Source of the DNA: CAVXGU01 sp963761615
GTDB lineage: Bacteria > Acidobacteriota > Vicinamibacteria > Vicinamibacterales > CAVVIG01
DNA: 64,000 nucleotides
Assembly: GCA_963761615.1 (NCBI GenBank)
Contig: CAVXGU010000003.1
Coordinates: forward strand, 372,001-436,000
Direction of reading: 5' to 3'
This document shows positions 19,557 to 27,101 of this stretch, piece after piece (the stretch's first letter is position 1; every line of letters starts with the position of its first letter). The notes under the pieces are model-generated. The model worked only from the letters and a program-made list of their open reading frames with translations. It was not told where the DNA came from and searched no databases. The translations under genes and the position numbers were made by a program.

Positions 19557-20587
19557 AACAGCTCTCCCATCATCTGGACGAAGCGTTTGGTGTGGTCGAC
19601 CACGCCGGCGGCCACGCGCACGCAGCCTTCGCACCCGGGCTCGGCGGACCGGTCGCGCACGTAGATGCCGCGCTCCTCTGCGCGCGTCACGAAGTCCCCG
19701 ACGCGATCGCCGATTCGCACCAGGACGAAGTTCGCGGCGCTCTTCCAGTACCGGAGACCGAGCGCGTCGCAGGCCTCGTAGACGAGCGCCTTCGACTCCT
19801 CGACCTGCCGCAGGTAGCCGTCCAGCCAGGCGCGGTCCGCGAGGGCGGCGTGGACGGCGGCGGTGGCGGCGGCGTTCACGCTGTACACGGGAACGGCCAG
19901 ACGCACGGGGTCGAGGACCTCCGGGGCGCCGACGAGGCAGCCAATCCGCAGGCCGGCGAGGCCGAACGCCTTCGAGAACGTCCGTCCGACGATCACGTTC
20001 GGGTGCTTCTGGAGCTCGGGCAGCAGGCTCTGACCCGAGAACTCGGCGTAGGCCTCGTCCACGAAGACGACGACCTCCTGCGGCACCGCGCGCGCCAGCG
20101 TGCGGATGTCGTCGAGCGGCACCGCCACACCCGTCGGGTTGTTGGGGCTGGTGACGATGACGACCCGCGTGCGCGGCGTGACCGCGGCGAGGACGTCGTC
20201 GAGCGGAAACGAGAAGTCCGGCCGCGGCGCCACGCCGACGAACTGCGCGCCGACGCTGTCGGCGTCCACGCGGAAGATCTCGAACGCCGGCTCCGGCACG
20301 ACGACCTCCGGCACCAGGCCGTCGGCGCGCTCCCGGAGGTACGCGACCGACAGGAACATGATGCCTTCGTCCAGGCCGTTCACCAGGGCGACCCGATCGG
20401 ACGGCACGCCGAGATAGCGGGCGCAGGCGTCGATGGTCGCTGCATACGGCGGGTAGAACGCGACATCGTCGGGCCGCAACGCCGCGAGCGCTTCGAGCAC
20501 CTTCGGCGACGGGCCACCGGTGTTCTCGTTCTGGTGCAGGCGGAGGCCGCTGTACAGCTCCGCCGGTTTCTGGTACTTCGCTGGCAT
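19553..20587 (-). CDS. hisC: Histidinol-phosphate aminotransferase HisC
   Basis: A 344-residue fold-type I PLP enzyme. Motifs are LHQNENTGGPSP (substrate region), TSPNNPTG, VDEAYAEFSG and the PLP lysine in RTFSKAFGLAGLRIG. VRVAAG near the C-terminus has the carboxylate-binding Arg. It transaminates imidazole acetol phosphate to histidinol phosphate. It lies 4 bases after the hisD stop codon and overlaps the next gene, hisB, by 4 bases. Confidence 0.94.
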   Translation of the reverse strand: MPAKYQKPAELYSGLRLHQNENTGGPSPKVLEALAALRPDDVAFYPPYAATIDACARYLGVPSDRVALVNGLDEGIMFLSVAYLRERADGLVPEVVVPEPAFEIFRVDADSVGAQFVGVAPRPDFSFPLDDVLAAVTPRTRVVIVTSPNNPTGVAVPLDDIRTLARAVPQEVVVFVDEAYAEFSGQSLLPELQKHPNVIVGRTFSKAFGLAGLRIGCLVGAPEVLDPVRLAVPVYSVNAAATAAVHAALADRAWLDGYLRQVEESKALVYEACDALGLRYWKSAANFVLVRIGDRVGDFVTRAEERGIYVRDRSAEPGCEGCVRVAAGVVDHTKRFVQMMGELL

Positions 20588-20591
20588 GGCT

Positions 20592-21857
20592 CTAGGCTCC
20601 GGCCTCCCGCCTCGTCGCCCTGCCCGCGATCCGGACGTCGATGGACTCCGCGTGAGCGGCGAGCCCTTCCGCGCGAGCGAGGGTGGTGATCGTCGGCGCC
20701 AGGCTCGCGAGGCCGCGGCGCGTGACGCGCTGCACGGCCATCACGCGCACGAAGTCGGCCGCGCTCAGTCCGCCGCGGAACCGCGCGGCGCCGGCGGTGG
20801 GCAGCACGTGGTTCGAGCCCGTGGCGTAATCGCCGGCGGCCTGCGCCGTGAACGGCCCCACGAACACCGCACCGGCGACGAGGTGTCCGCGAGCCAGGGA
20901 CTCGCGATCCACGACGAGGTGCTCCGGCGCGAGGCGGTTGGCGAGCGCGACGGCTTCCTTCGCGCTGCGGACCATGACGATGGCGCCGTGCCGGGCCAGC
21001 GACTGCTCGACGACGTCGCGGCCCTCGGCGCGGCGGTCGACCTCTGCGGCGACGCGCGCGGCCAGGCGCCGGCTCCAGGTAATCAGGATCGACCGGGCGT
21101 CGGGGTCGTGCTCGGCCTGCGCGACGAGATCCGCGGCGATCCACTCGGCGGGTCCCGAGCCGGCGACGATCACGATCTCGGTCGGGCCGGCGAAGAAGTC
21201 GATCGCGCAGTCTCCCGACACGTAGGCCTTTGCCGCCGCGACCCACCGGTTGCCCGGTCCGACAATCTTGTCCACGCGCGGCACCGGCCCGGCGCCGTAG
21301 GCGAGCGCCGCCACCGCGTGCGCGCCGCCGAGGCGGAAGAGCCGCGTCACGCCCGCTTCGAGGGCCGCCGCCATCACGACGGGCTCGGGCCTCGGGCAGA
21401 CGGCGACGATCTCGCGGACGCCGGCCTCGCGCGCGGGGACGGCGGTCATCAGCAGGGACGAGGGAAGCGGGAAGCGGCCGCCGGGCACGTAGCAGCCGAC
21501 GCGGTCCAGCGGCTCGACCCGCTGTTCGATCACGACGCCCGGCGCGACGGTGATGCGACGGCGCTTCGGGATCTGCTGCCGGGCGACCCTGGCGATGTGG
21601 CGCGCCGCGCGCGCGAGCGCGCGGCGCTCGGCGCCAGGCACCAGGGCGGCCTGGCGCCGGATCTCGCTCGACGGGATCTCGAGCGGCGGCCGCGCCTGGT
21701 CGAACCGCCGCGCGAATCGCAGGAGCGCCGGACCGCCCTGGTCCCGCACCGCGTCCACGATTGCCCGCACGCGCCGCTCGAAGCCGCGATCAGCGGTGCG
21801 GTCGGCGGCGAGCAGGCGGTTCACCGCCCGGCGGTTGCTGGCTTCCAGGATGCGCAT
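20592..21857 (-). CDS. hisD: Histidinol dehydrogenase HisD
   Basis: A 421-residue zinc enzyme oxidising histidinol to histidine. Family motifs in order are VGCYVPGGRFPLPSSLLM, KIVGPGNRWVAAAK, FFAGPTEIVIVAG, DLVAQAEHDPDA (zinc-binding Gln and His), LAPEHLVV (catalytic Glu-His), GDYATGSNHVLPT (zinc Asp) and a C-terminal HAESIDVR (zinc His). ATG at 21855-21857 follows the hisG stop by 2 bases. The N-terminus is somewhat Arg-rich but otherwise standard in length. Confidence 0.95.
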   Translation of the reverse strand: MRILEASNRRAVNRLLAADRTADRGFERRVRAIVDAVRDQGGPALLRFARRFDQARPPLEIPSSEIRRQAALVPGAERRALARAARHIARVARQQIPKRRRITVAPGVVIEQRVEPLDRVGCYVPGGRFPLPSSLLMTAVPAREAGVREIVAVCPRPEPVVMAAALEAGVTRLFRLGGAHAVAALAYGAGPVPRVDKIVGPGNRWVAAAKAYVSGDCAIDFFAGPTEIVIVAGSGPAEWIAADLVAQAEHDPDARSILITWSRRLAARVAAEVDRRAEGRDVVEQSLARHGAIVMVRSAKEAVALANRLAPEHLVVDRESLARGHLVAGAVFVGPFTAQAAGDYATGSNHVLPTAGAARFRGGLSAADFVRVMAVQRVTRRGLASLAPTITTLARAEGLAAHAESIDVRIAGRATRREAGA

Positions 21858-21859
21858 GT

Positions 21860-22750
21860 TCACAGGACGATCTTGTTGAGCGGGTACTCCACGATCCCCT
21901 GTGCGCCCGCCGCCTTCAGCTTCGGGATCAGATCGCGGACCGTCCGCTCCTCGATGATCGTGTTGACGGCCACCCAGTCCTGATCGCTCAGGCTCGAGAT
22001 CGTGGGGCGCTGCAGGGCAGGCAGCAGCGACAGGACGGCGTCGAGGTGGCCGTGGCGGACGTTGAGCATGAGGCCGACGCGGCCCTGGGCCTCGATCGCG
22101 GCCCTGAGCAGCAGCGCCAGGTTCTCGACCTTCGTCTTCTTCCACGGATCGGCGAGCGTGACGTTGTTGGCGATGAGCTGGGTGTTCGACTCCATGACGG
22201 TGTCGAGCACGCGCAGGCGATTGGCCCGGAGAGACGACCCCGTCTCCGTGACCTCGACGATCGCGTCGGCGAGGTGCGGCGGCTTGACCTCGGTGGCGCC
22301 CCACGAGAACTCGACGCGCTTCACCTTCACGCCCTGCTTCTCGAAGTAGTCCTTCGTGACGCGCACGAGCTCGGTGGCGACCACCTTGCCCTCGAGGTCC
22401 TTCGCCGAGCGGATCGTCGAATCCTCCGGCGCGGCGAGCACCCAGCGGACCTTGCCGAAGCTCTGCTTCGCGTAGACGAGATCGGTGATCGGCGTCAGGA
22501 CGCCCGTGCGGCCGTCGCCCAGCTCGTGCTCGGCGACCCAGTCGAGGCCGGTGAGGCCGGCGTCGAGGACCCCGTCGGAGACGTAGCGTGCCATCTCCTG
22601 CGCGCGGATGAGCATGCACTCGATGTCCGGGTCGTCGATCGTCGGGAAGTACGAGCGCGAGCTGACGTAGACGTTGAAGCCCGCGCGGGCGAAGAGCTGA
22701 ATCGTCGCGTCCTGCAGCGAGCCTTTCGGGATCCCCAGCCTGAGTTTCAT
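21860..22750 (-). CDS. hisG: ATP phosphoribosyltransferase HisG, long form
   Basis: A 296-residue protein beginning MKLRLGIPKGSLQDATIQLF. It contains the periplasmic-binding-protein-like catalytic lobes (GLTGLDWVAEH; the PRPP-binding segment DAIVEVTETGSSLRAN) and a C-terminal ~75-residue ACT-like regulatory domain (GLMLNVRHGHLDAVLSLLPALQRPTI). Long-form enzymes are hexamers inhibited by histidine and do not need HisZ. It catalyses the first committed step, so the pathway has enzyme-level feedback as well as the transcriptional attenuator upstream. Confidence 0.95.
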   Translation of the reverse strand: MKLRLGIPKGSLQDATIQLFARAGFNVYVSSRSYFPTIDDPDIECMLIRAQEMARYVSDGVLDAGLTGLDWVAEHELGDGRTGVLTPITDLVYAKQSFGKVRWVLAAPEDSTIRSAKDLEGKVVATELVRVTKDYFEKQGVKVKRVEFSWGATEVKPPHLADAIVEVTETGSSLRANRLRVLDTVMESNTQLIANNVTLADPWKKTKVENLALLLRAAIEAQGRVGLMLNVRHGHLDAVLSLLPALQRPTISSLSDQDWVAVNTIIEERTVRDLIPKLKAAGAQGIVEYPLNKIVL

Positions 22751-22787
22751 CGGTATGTTCCTGTCGTCGGGGGGCGTCGGGCCCGCC

Positions 22788-23105
22788 TCAATCCAGCGTC
22801 CGGTAGAAGCAGGTCCGCTCGCCGGTGTGGCACACGTTGCCGTCGCCGAGGCGCTTCACCTTCAGGAGCACCGTGTCCTCGTCGCAGTCGACGAAGGACT
22901 CGACGACCTCCAGCTTGTTCCCCGAGGTCTCGCCCTTCATCCAGAGCTTGTTGCGCGTGCGGCTGAAGAACGTGGCGAAGCCGGTCCGCTTCGTGTCGGC
23001 CAGCGCCTGTTCGTTCATGAAGCCGACCATGAGGACCTCGCCCGTCTGGTGGTCCTGGATGACCGCGGGGATGAGGCCGTCGAGTTTCGAGAAGTCCATA
23101 GCCAT
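22788..23105 (-). CDS. hisI: Phosphoribosyl-AMP cyclohydrolase HisI
   Basis: A 105-residue single-domain cyclohydrolase. It shows VMVGFMNEQAL-type substrate residues, SFSR-type FFSRTRNKLWMKGETSGN, the magnesium/zinc site VDCDEDTVLLKV and VCHTGERTCFYR (zinc cysteines). It opens the purine ring of PR-AMP. There is no HisE pyrophosphohydrolase domain fused behind it. It is the first structural gene of the operon. The ATG at 23103-23105 has an AGGGA ribosome-binding site 8 bases upstream. An in-frame TTG at 23126 lies inside the U-tract of the attenuator and was rejected. Confidence 0.94.
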   Translation of the reverse strand: MAMDFSKLDGLIPAVIQDHQTGEVLMVGFMNEQALADTKRTGFATFFSRTRNKLWMKGETSGNKLEVVESFVDCDEDTVLLKVKRLGDGNVCHTGERTCFYRTLD

Positions 23106-23120
23106 CGTCTGTGTCCCTGA

Positions 23121-23148
23121 AAACAAAAAACCCCGCCGGAGGGCGGGG
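23121..23148 (-). terminator. Rho-independent attenuator terminator of the his operon leader
   Basis: On the minus strand a perfect 7-bp stem CCCCGCC (23148-23142) and GGCGGGG (23137-23131) with loop CTCC is followed by TTTTTTGTTTT. It lies after the leader peptide stop and before hisI, so it would stop transcripts before they enter the operon. The first four stem bases can instead pair upstream: CGCAGCCCC (23153-23145) matches GGAGCTGCG (23198-23190, inside the leader peptide codons) at 8 of 9 positions. That pairing is an antiterminator exclusive with the terminator. Confidence 0.88.
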
Positions 23149-23179
23149 CTGCGTGTCGTCGCGAAGCTCTCGAACCAAC

Positions 23180-23260
23180 CTAGCGCACGCGCAGCTCCAC
23201 ACTCCGGCCGTGGCGGCCGTGGTGATGATGCACGTGGTGGCGGCGAGTCGCGACGAACAT
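23180..23260 (-). CDS. hisL: His operon leader peptide (26 residues, 7 His)
   Basis: A short frame from ATG (23258-23260) to TAG (23180-23182). The peptide carries RRHHVHHHHGRHG at residues 6-18, i.e. seven histidines within ten residues (8-17). It sits between a promoter-like pair and the terminator in front of hisI. By analogy with enterobacterial hisL, a ribosome stalling on His codons when charged tRNA-His is scarce would leave the GGAGCTGCG segment in codons 21-24 free to form the antiterminator. A short GGCCG-CCA-CGGCC hairpin (23206-23218) over codons 15-19 may be the pause signal. Confidence 0.88.
   Translation of the reverse strand: MFVATRRHHVHHHHGRHGRSVELRVR
23206..23218 (-). promoter_or_regulatory. 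Candidate pause hairpin in the his leader
   Basis: GGCCG and CGGCC arms with a three-base loop form a perfect 5-bp stem within the leader-peptide codons. It directly follows the histidine run and precedes the antiterminator segment. In known amino-acid attenuators the first hairpin pauses RNA polymerase to couple it to the ribosome. The role here is inferred from position. Confidence 0.5.
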
Positions 23261-23268
23261 GACGTCAA

Positions 23269-23298
23269 AGCGTAGTCGGTTTGGAGCCGGGGAGTCAA
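23269..23298 (-). promoter_or_regulatory. Candidate sigma-70-type promoter of the his operon
   Basis: On the minus strand TTGACT (23298-23293) and TACGCT (23274-23269) are separated by 18 bases. The -35 matches consensus at five of six positions and the -10 at three. The -10 ends 8 bases before the leader peptide ATG, so the transcript would start at or next to that ATG and the leader peptide would be translated from a nearly leaderless mRNA. The divergent alkB gene begins 60 bases beyond the -35. Confidence 0.5.
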
Positions 23299-23357
23299 GG
23301 TTTCCGCGCGCCGGGGCTTCCTGGCGCCGCATCCTGAGGGCTAGGATCGACCGAGGC

Positions 23358-24020
23358 ATGGCCGTGGTCAACCTGTTCGAGGGCGTGCCGGCGTCGATCC
23401 CGCTCGGCCCTGGAGCCGTTCACCTGTCGGGCTGGCTGCCGCCAGACGAGCAGCTCGCGCTCGTGCTGACCTGCACCGCCCTCATGGACGGCGAGACGCC
23501 CGGCTACGTTCCCGTCGTCCGCGGGGGCGGCCGGATGCACGTGCGCATGCTCTGTCTGGGACGTCACTGGAACGGACAGACGTACCGGTACGAACCGGCG
23601 CGCAGCGACTTCGACGGCCGCGCCGCGCCGCCGATCCCCGCCGGGCTGCACGATCTCGCGCGACGGGCTGCCGAGGCGGCGGGGTGGGCGGCCTTCGATC
23701 CGGACATCTGCATCCTGAACTTCTACGTCGCCGCGGACGGACGGATGGGCCTGCACCAGGACAAGGACGAGACGCCGGCATCGATCGCCGCCGGCCTGCC
23801 GGTCGTCTCCGTCTCGGTCGGCGACACGGCGCGGTTCCTGTTCGGAGGGACGAGACGACGCGACCCCGTCTCCGCGATCCGTCTGGCGTCGGGCGATGCC
23901 TTCGTGTTCGGGGGGGCGGCGCGCCTGCGCTACCACGGCGTCTCGCGGATCCTGTCCGGCACCGCGCCGCCGGATCTCGGGCTCTCCGGTCGGTTCAACC
24001 TCACGTTCCGCCAGTACTGA
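23358..24020 (+). CDS. alkB: AlkB-type 2-oxoglutarate/Fe(II)-dependent dealkylase
   Basis: A 220-residue protein, close to the 216 of E. coli AlkB. Motifs are LNFYVAADGRMGLHQDKDE (iron ligands His and Asp in HQD), SVSVGDTARFLFGG, GDAFVFGGAARLRYHGV (third iron ligand His) and RFNLTFRQY (2-oxoglutarate-binding RxNxTxR). It directly reverses alkylation damage such as 1-methyladenine and 3-methylcytosine in DNA. ATG at 23358 is preferred over upstream in-frame codons because it fits the family N-terminus and avoids the his promoter region. Confidence 0.92.
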   Translation: MAVVNLFEGVPASIPLGPGAVHLSGWLPPDEQLALVLTCTALMDGETPGYVPVVRGGGRMHVRMLCLGRHWNGQTYRYEPARSDFDGRAAPPIPAGLHDLARRAAEAAGWAAFDPDICILNFYVAADGRMGLHQDKDETPASIAAGLPVVSVSVGDTARFLFGGTRRRDPVSAIRLASGDAFVFGGAARLRYHGVSRILSGTAPPDLGLSGRFNLTFRQY

Positions 24021-24032
24021 TCCCGGCCCGCG

Positions 24033-24461
24033 TCAGGATCGCGGCTCGGTCGCGCGGGCGATCATCACCTCGGTCGACTTGATGATCGCGAGCGCATCGT
24101 CGCCGCGGCGCAGCTTGAGCTCGTTGACGGCGTCGCGCGTGATGACGGCGGTGAGCGTCTGATCGCCCACCCGGAGGCGGACCTGCGCGAGCAGCCCCTC
24201 GATCCGCACTTCTTCCACGAAGCCGCGGATCTGGTTGCGGCCGCTGAGCGTGACGATCACGGTGTGGTCGTCCTTCTTCACGCGGCGCCCGACGCCGCGC
24301 CCCCGCTGCGCCTGCAGCCGCTCGATTTCCGCCTCGGCGATCCGGTGGTGCCCGCCGGGCGTCTGCGTCGTCCGGACGCGCCCCTGGTAGATCCACTGTT
24401 TGAGCGTGGAGTAGCCGACGCCGAGCCGTTCGGCCGCGTCGCGCACCGTGACTAGCGCCAT
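24033..24461 (-). CDS. Molybdate-responsive-type regulator: excisionase-like HTH plus TOBE/Mop domain
   Basis: A 142-residue protein. Residues 1-50 are a MerR/excisionase-type winged HTH (VTVRDAAERLGVGYSTLKQWIYQGRV, TTPGGHHR-like TQTPGGHHRIAEAEIERL). Residues ~70-140 are a TOBE/Mop domain (SGRNQIRGFVEEVRIEGLLAQVRLRVGDQTLTAVITRDAVNELKLRRGDDALAIIKSTEV, shown in parts) of the kind that binds molybdate or tungstate. It is divergent from modABC and is probably its regulator. ATG 24461 is chosen; an ATG at 24506 would add 15 residues and put the control region inside the gene. Confidence 0.85.
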   Translation of the reverse strand: MALVTVRDAAERLGVGYSTLKQWIYQGRVRTTQTPGGHHRIAEAEIERLQAQRGRGVGRRVKKDDHTVIVTLSGRNQIRGFVEEVRIEGLLAQVRLRVGDQTLTAVITRDAVNELKLRRGDDALAIIKSTEVMIARATEPRS

Positions 24462-24477
24462 TGGCGTGTACGGCTGA

Positions 24478-24498
24478 AATCGACTAACATAATCGACT
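24478..24498. promoter_or_regulatory. Direct repeat AATCGACT x2 in the mod control region
   Basis: AATCGACT occurs at 24478-24485 and again at 24491-24498, 13 bases apart, in the AT-rich divergent gap between the TOBE regulator and modA. The block overlaps weak -10-like hexamers on both strands (TAACAT on plus, TATGTT on minus). It is a candidate operator for the neighbouring regulator. Binding is inferred only from position and repetition. Confidence 0.45.
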
Positions 24499-24526
24499 CT
24501 AATCATATTGAAATGGGTGGGTCATT

Positions 24527-25312
24527 GTGAAGACCATTCTTCGTGCCGCGATCGCGGCCGTGCTGGCCGCCGCCGCGGCCAGCTGCGGGGGACCGGCGCG
24601 CGGGTCGGCCACCGTCCGCATTGCCGCCGCCGCCGATCTCCGCTACGCGCTCGAAGCGCTGGCGGCCGGGTTCAAGACGCAGCACCCGGAGGTGACCGTC
24701 ACCACGGCGTACGGGTCCTCCGGCGTCTTCTACTCGCAGATCGAGAACGGAGCGCCGTTCGACGTCTTCCTGTCCGCCGACGTGGACTATCCCAAGCAGC
24801 TCGACGCGGCCGGCTTCACCCTTCCCGGGTCGACGTTCATCTACGCGGTCGGGCGCATCGTCGTCTGGGTGCGGAAGACGTCGACGCTGGACCTCGGCCG
24901 CGGACTCCAGACGCTCCTCGACCCGTCGGTGGCCCATGTCGCCATCGCGAATCCACAGCACGCGCCGTACGGCCAGGCGGCGCAGGCGGCGCTCACGAAG
25001 GCTGGAGTGTTCGCGGCCGTCGAGCCGAAGCTGGTCCTCGGCGAGAACGTCTCGCAGACGCTGCAGTTCGTGCAAAGCGGATCGGCAGACGCCGGAATCG
25101 TCGCGCTCTCGCTGGCGCTGGCGCCGACGGTGGTCGACGCGGGCCGGTACTGGGAAGTGCCGCTCGACCTCTATCCGCGCCTGGAGCAGGGCGGCACGAT
25201 CATGAAGACCGCCGCCAGCCCGGAAGCGGCGCGCCAGTTCACGGCCTTCATGCAGGGCGAGACGGGCCGGCAGATCCTCCAGCGCTTCGGCTTCTCCATG
25301 GTGGCGGGCTGA
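24527..25312 (+). CDS. modA: Molybdate ABC transporter, substrate-binding lipoprotein ModA
   Basis: A 261-residue protein with a lipoprotein signal: KTILRAAIAAVLAAAAASC, Cys near residue 20 as lipidation site. The mature part begins VRIAAAADLRYALEALAAGF and continues YGSSGVFYSQIENGAPFDVFLSADVDYPKQL, standard ModA segments with ligand-contacting Ser and Ala/Asp loops. It binds molybdate or tungstate outside the membrane and delivers it to ModBC. The start is GTG at 24527 with a GGGTGG ribosome-binding site just upstream. Confidence 0.93.
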   Translation: MKTILRAAIAAVLAAAAASCGGPARGSATVRIAAAADLRYALEALAAGFKTQHPEVTVTTAYGSSGVFYSQIENGAPFDVFLSADVDYPKQLDAAGFTLPGSTFIYAVGRIVVWVRKTSTLDLGRGLQTLLDPSVAHVAIANPQHAPYGQAAQAALTKAGVFAAVEPKLVLGENVSQTLQFVQSGSADAGIVALSLALAPTVVDAGRYWEVPLDLYPRLEQGGTIMKTAASPEAARQFTAFMQGETGRQILQRFGFSMVAG

Positions 25313-25313
25313 G

Positions 25314-25991
25314 GTGGACTGGGTCGCCCTCGGCGTGAGCGTCCGCCTCGCGGCGGCGACGACGACGGTCCTCGTGGCGATAGGGATCCCGATCGCCTAC
25401 TGGGTGGCGTTCTCGACGTGGCGGGCGAAGTTCCTGGCCGAGGCGGTCGTTGCGCTCCCGCTCGTGCTCCCGCCGAGCGTGCTCGGCTTCTACATCCTGG
25501 TCGCGATCGGACCCGTGAGCCCGGTCGGCCGTCTGCTGGAGGCGGTGACGGGCCGCGGCCTGCCGTTCACCTTCCAGGGGCTGCTGGTCGCCTCCGTCAT
25601 CTACAGCCTGCCCTTTGCCGTGCAGCCGTTCGCGACCTCGTTCGCGTCGGTGGACCGCCGGCTGATCGAAGCGTCCTGGTCGCTCGGCGTCTCCCGCGCC
25701 GAGACCTTCCGGCGGATCGTTCTGCCGTTGTCGGTGCGTGGCGTCGTGACCGGGATGGTGCTGAGCTTCGCGCACACGCTCGGCGAGTTCGGCGTCGTCC
25801 TCATGGTCGGCGGGAACATCGCCGGCACGACACGTACGATCTCGGTGTCGATTTACGACAGCGTGCAGGCGCTCGACTACCGTGCGGCGTGGCACACCTC
25901 ACTCGTGCTGCTGGCCGTCTCGTTCGTCATCCTGTCGATGACCTACGCGCTGCAGCGCTCGGTGTGGGTCGTATGGCCGATGAGCTCGTAG
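25314..25991 (+). CDS. modB: Molybdate ABC transporter permease ModB
   Basis: A 225-residue inner-membrane permease with five to six membrane segments. The EAA loop that contacts the ATPase is EASWSLGVSRAETFRRIVLPLS, followed by TLGEFGVVLMVGGNIAGTTRT, a hallmark of ModB. GTG at 25314 starts one base after the modA stop. Its 3' end overlaps modC by 19 bases, indicating a tightly coupled modABC operon. Confidence 0.94.
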   Translation: MDWVALGVSVRLAAATTTVLVAIGIPIAYWVAFSTWRAKFLAEAVVALPLVLPPSVLGFYILVAIGPVSPVGRLLEAVTGRGLPFTFQGLLVASVIYSLPFAVQPFATSFASVDRRLIEASWSLGVSRAETFRRIVLPLSVRGVVTGMVLSFAHTLGEFGVVLMVGGNIAGTTRTISVSIYDSVQALDYRAAWHTSLVLLAVSFVILSMTYALQRSVWVVWPMSS

Positions 25992-27061
25992 TCGCCTTCG
26001 AGACGCGCTTTCCGAGCGGCGCAGTCGTGGCCGCGTCAATCGACGTGTCGCTTCCCGGCGGCTCGGTGTTCGGGATCTTCGGCCCCTCCGGCGCCGGCAA
26101 GACGACGATCGTACGGACGATCGCCGGGCTCGAGCGCCCCGATCGCGGCACCATCCGCTTCGGGGGGGACACGTGGTTCGACGGCCGCACGTGGGTGGAG
26201 CCGCAGCGTCGGCGCGTGGGCTATGTCGGCCAGGCGCCCGCCCTCTTCCCGCACCTGACCGTCCAGGAGAACATCGAGTACTGGCGACACGCCGGTGACG
26301 GACGTCGGGCAGCCTTCTCCACGGCGGACCTGCTGTCGATGCTCGAGCTGGAGGGGCTCGCGTCGCGCCGGCCGCGCGAGCTGTCGGGCGGCCAGGCGCA
26401 GCGTGTCGCGCTGGCGCGCGCCCTGGCGCCCGGACCGCGCCTGCTCGTGCTGGACGAGCCCTTCAGCGGCCTGGATCTGCCGGTCCGCGTGCGGCTGCGC
26501 GGCCACCTGCGGGCGCTCGTCGAGCGGCTGCAGATCGCGGCGATCCTGGTGACGCACGATCGAACCGATGCCATCGCCCTCTGTCGCGACATGGCCGTGC
26601 TCGCCGGCGGCCGCGTCCGGCAGATCGGCCCGGTGGCCGAGGTCTTCCGCCATCCCGCGGACCTCGTCGTCGCCGAGTCGGTGGGGGTCGAGTCCGTCGT
26701 GCCGGCGCGGGTGGCGCGGGTGGAGGCGGGCCTCGTGGAGCTGCGGGTCGGCGACACGCGCATCCGGGCCGCCGACAGCGCCGCCCTGCCGGCGGGAGCC
26801 GACGTGTTCGCCTGCATCCGGGCCGAGGACGTGACCCTGGAGCGTGCGGCCCCGGCCACGGCGAGCGCCCGCAACCACCTTCCCGGCCGCGTCGTGCGCG
26901 TGGAGGCCGAAGGTCACGTCGAACGGGTGACGCTCGACTGCGGCTTCCCGCTCGTGGCGCTCGTGACGCGCAACGCCCGCGAGGAGATGGGCCTCGAGGC
27001 AGGCAGCCCGATCGTCGCCGCCGTCAAGGCGACGAACATTCATCTGGTCGAAAAAGAGTAG
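25973..27061 (+). CDS. modC: Molybdate ABC transporter ATPase ModC
   Basis: A 362-residue ATPase. Walker A FGPSGAGKTTIV, Q-loop VGQAPALFPHLTVQENI, signature ELSGGQAQRVALARAL, Walker B LLVLDEPFSGLD and H-loop VTHDRTDA are in order in residues ~33-205. Residues ~285-360 form a TOBE domain (FACIRAEDVTLE, NHLPGRVVRVEAEG) that may sense cytoplasmic molybdate. With ModA and ModB it completes the importer supplying molybdenum-cofactor enzymes. Confidence 0.94.
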   Translation: MADELVVAFETRFPSGAVVAASIDVSLPGGSVFGIFGPSGAGKTTIVRTIAGLERPDRGTIRFGGDTWFDGRTWVEPQRRRVGYVGQAPALFPHLTVQENIEYWRHAGDGRRAAFSTADLLSMLELEGLASRRPRELSGGQAQRVALARALAPGPRLLVLDEPFSGLDLPVRVRLRGHLRALVERLQIAAILVTHDRTDAIALCRDMAVLAGGRVRQIGPVAEVFRHPADLVVAESVGVESVVPARVARVEAGLVELRVGDTRIRAADSAALPAGADVFACIRAEDVTLERAAPATASARNHLPGRVVRVEAEGHVERVTLDCGFPLVALVTRNAREEMGLEAGSPIVAAVKATNIHLVEKE

Positions 27062-27101
27062 GTTCTCGAGGTTCCCTGACGGTTACTTCGAGAGGACGAT
27101 G

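Noticed and set aside
23105..23126. TTG at 23126 as an earlier hisI start
   Set aside because: It lies inside the attenuator U-tract; ATG 23105 has a good ribosome-binding site and matches HisI family length.
23121..23148. Hairpin read as a plus-strand terminator or as an ordinary gene-end terminator
   Set aside because: The T-run is only on the minus strand and no gene ends just upstream on that strand; it lies between a leader peptide and hisI, so attenuation fits better.
24462..24526. Molybdenum-cofactor riboswitch before modA
   Set aside because: The divergent gap is only 65 bases, too short for the motif, and dominated by the AATCGACT repeat.
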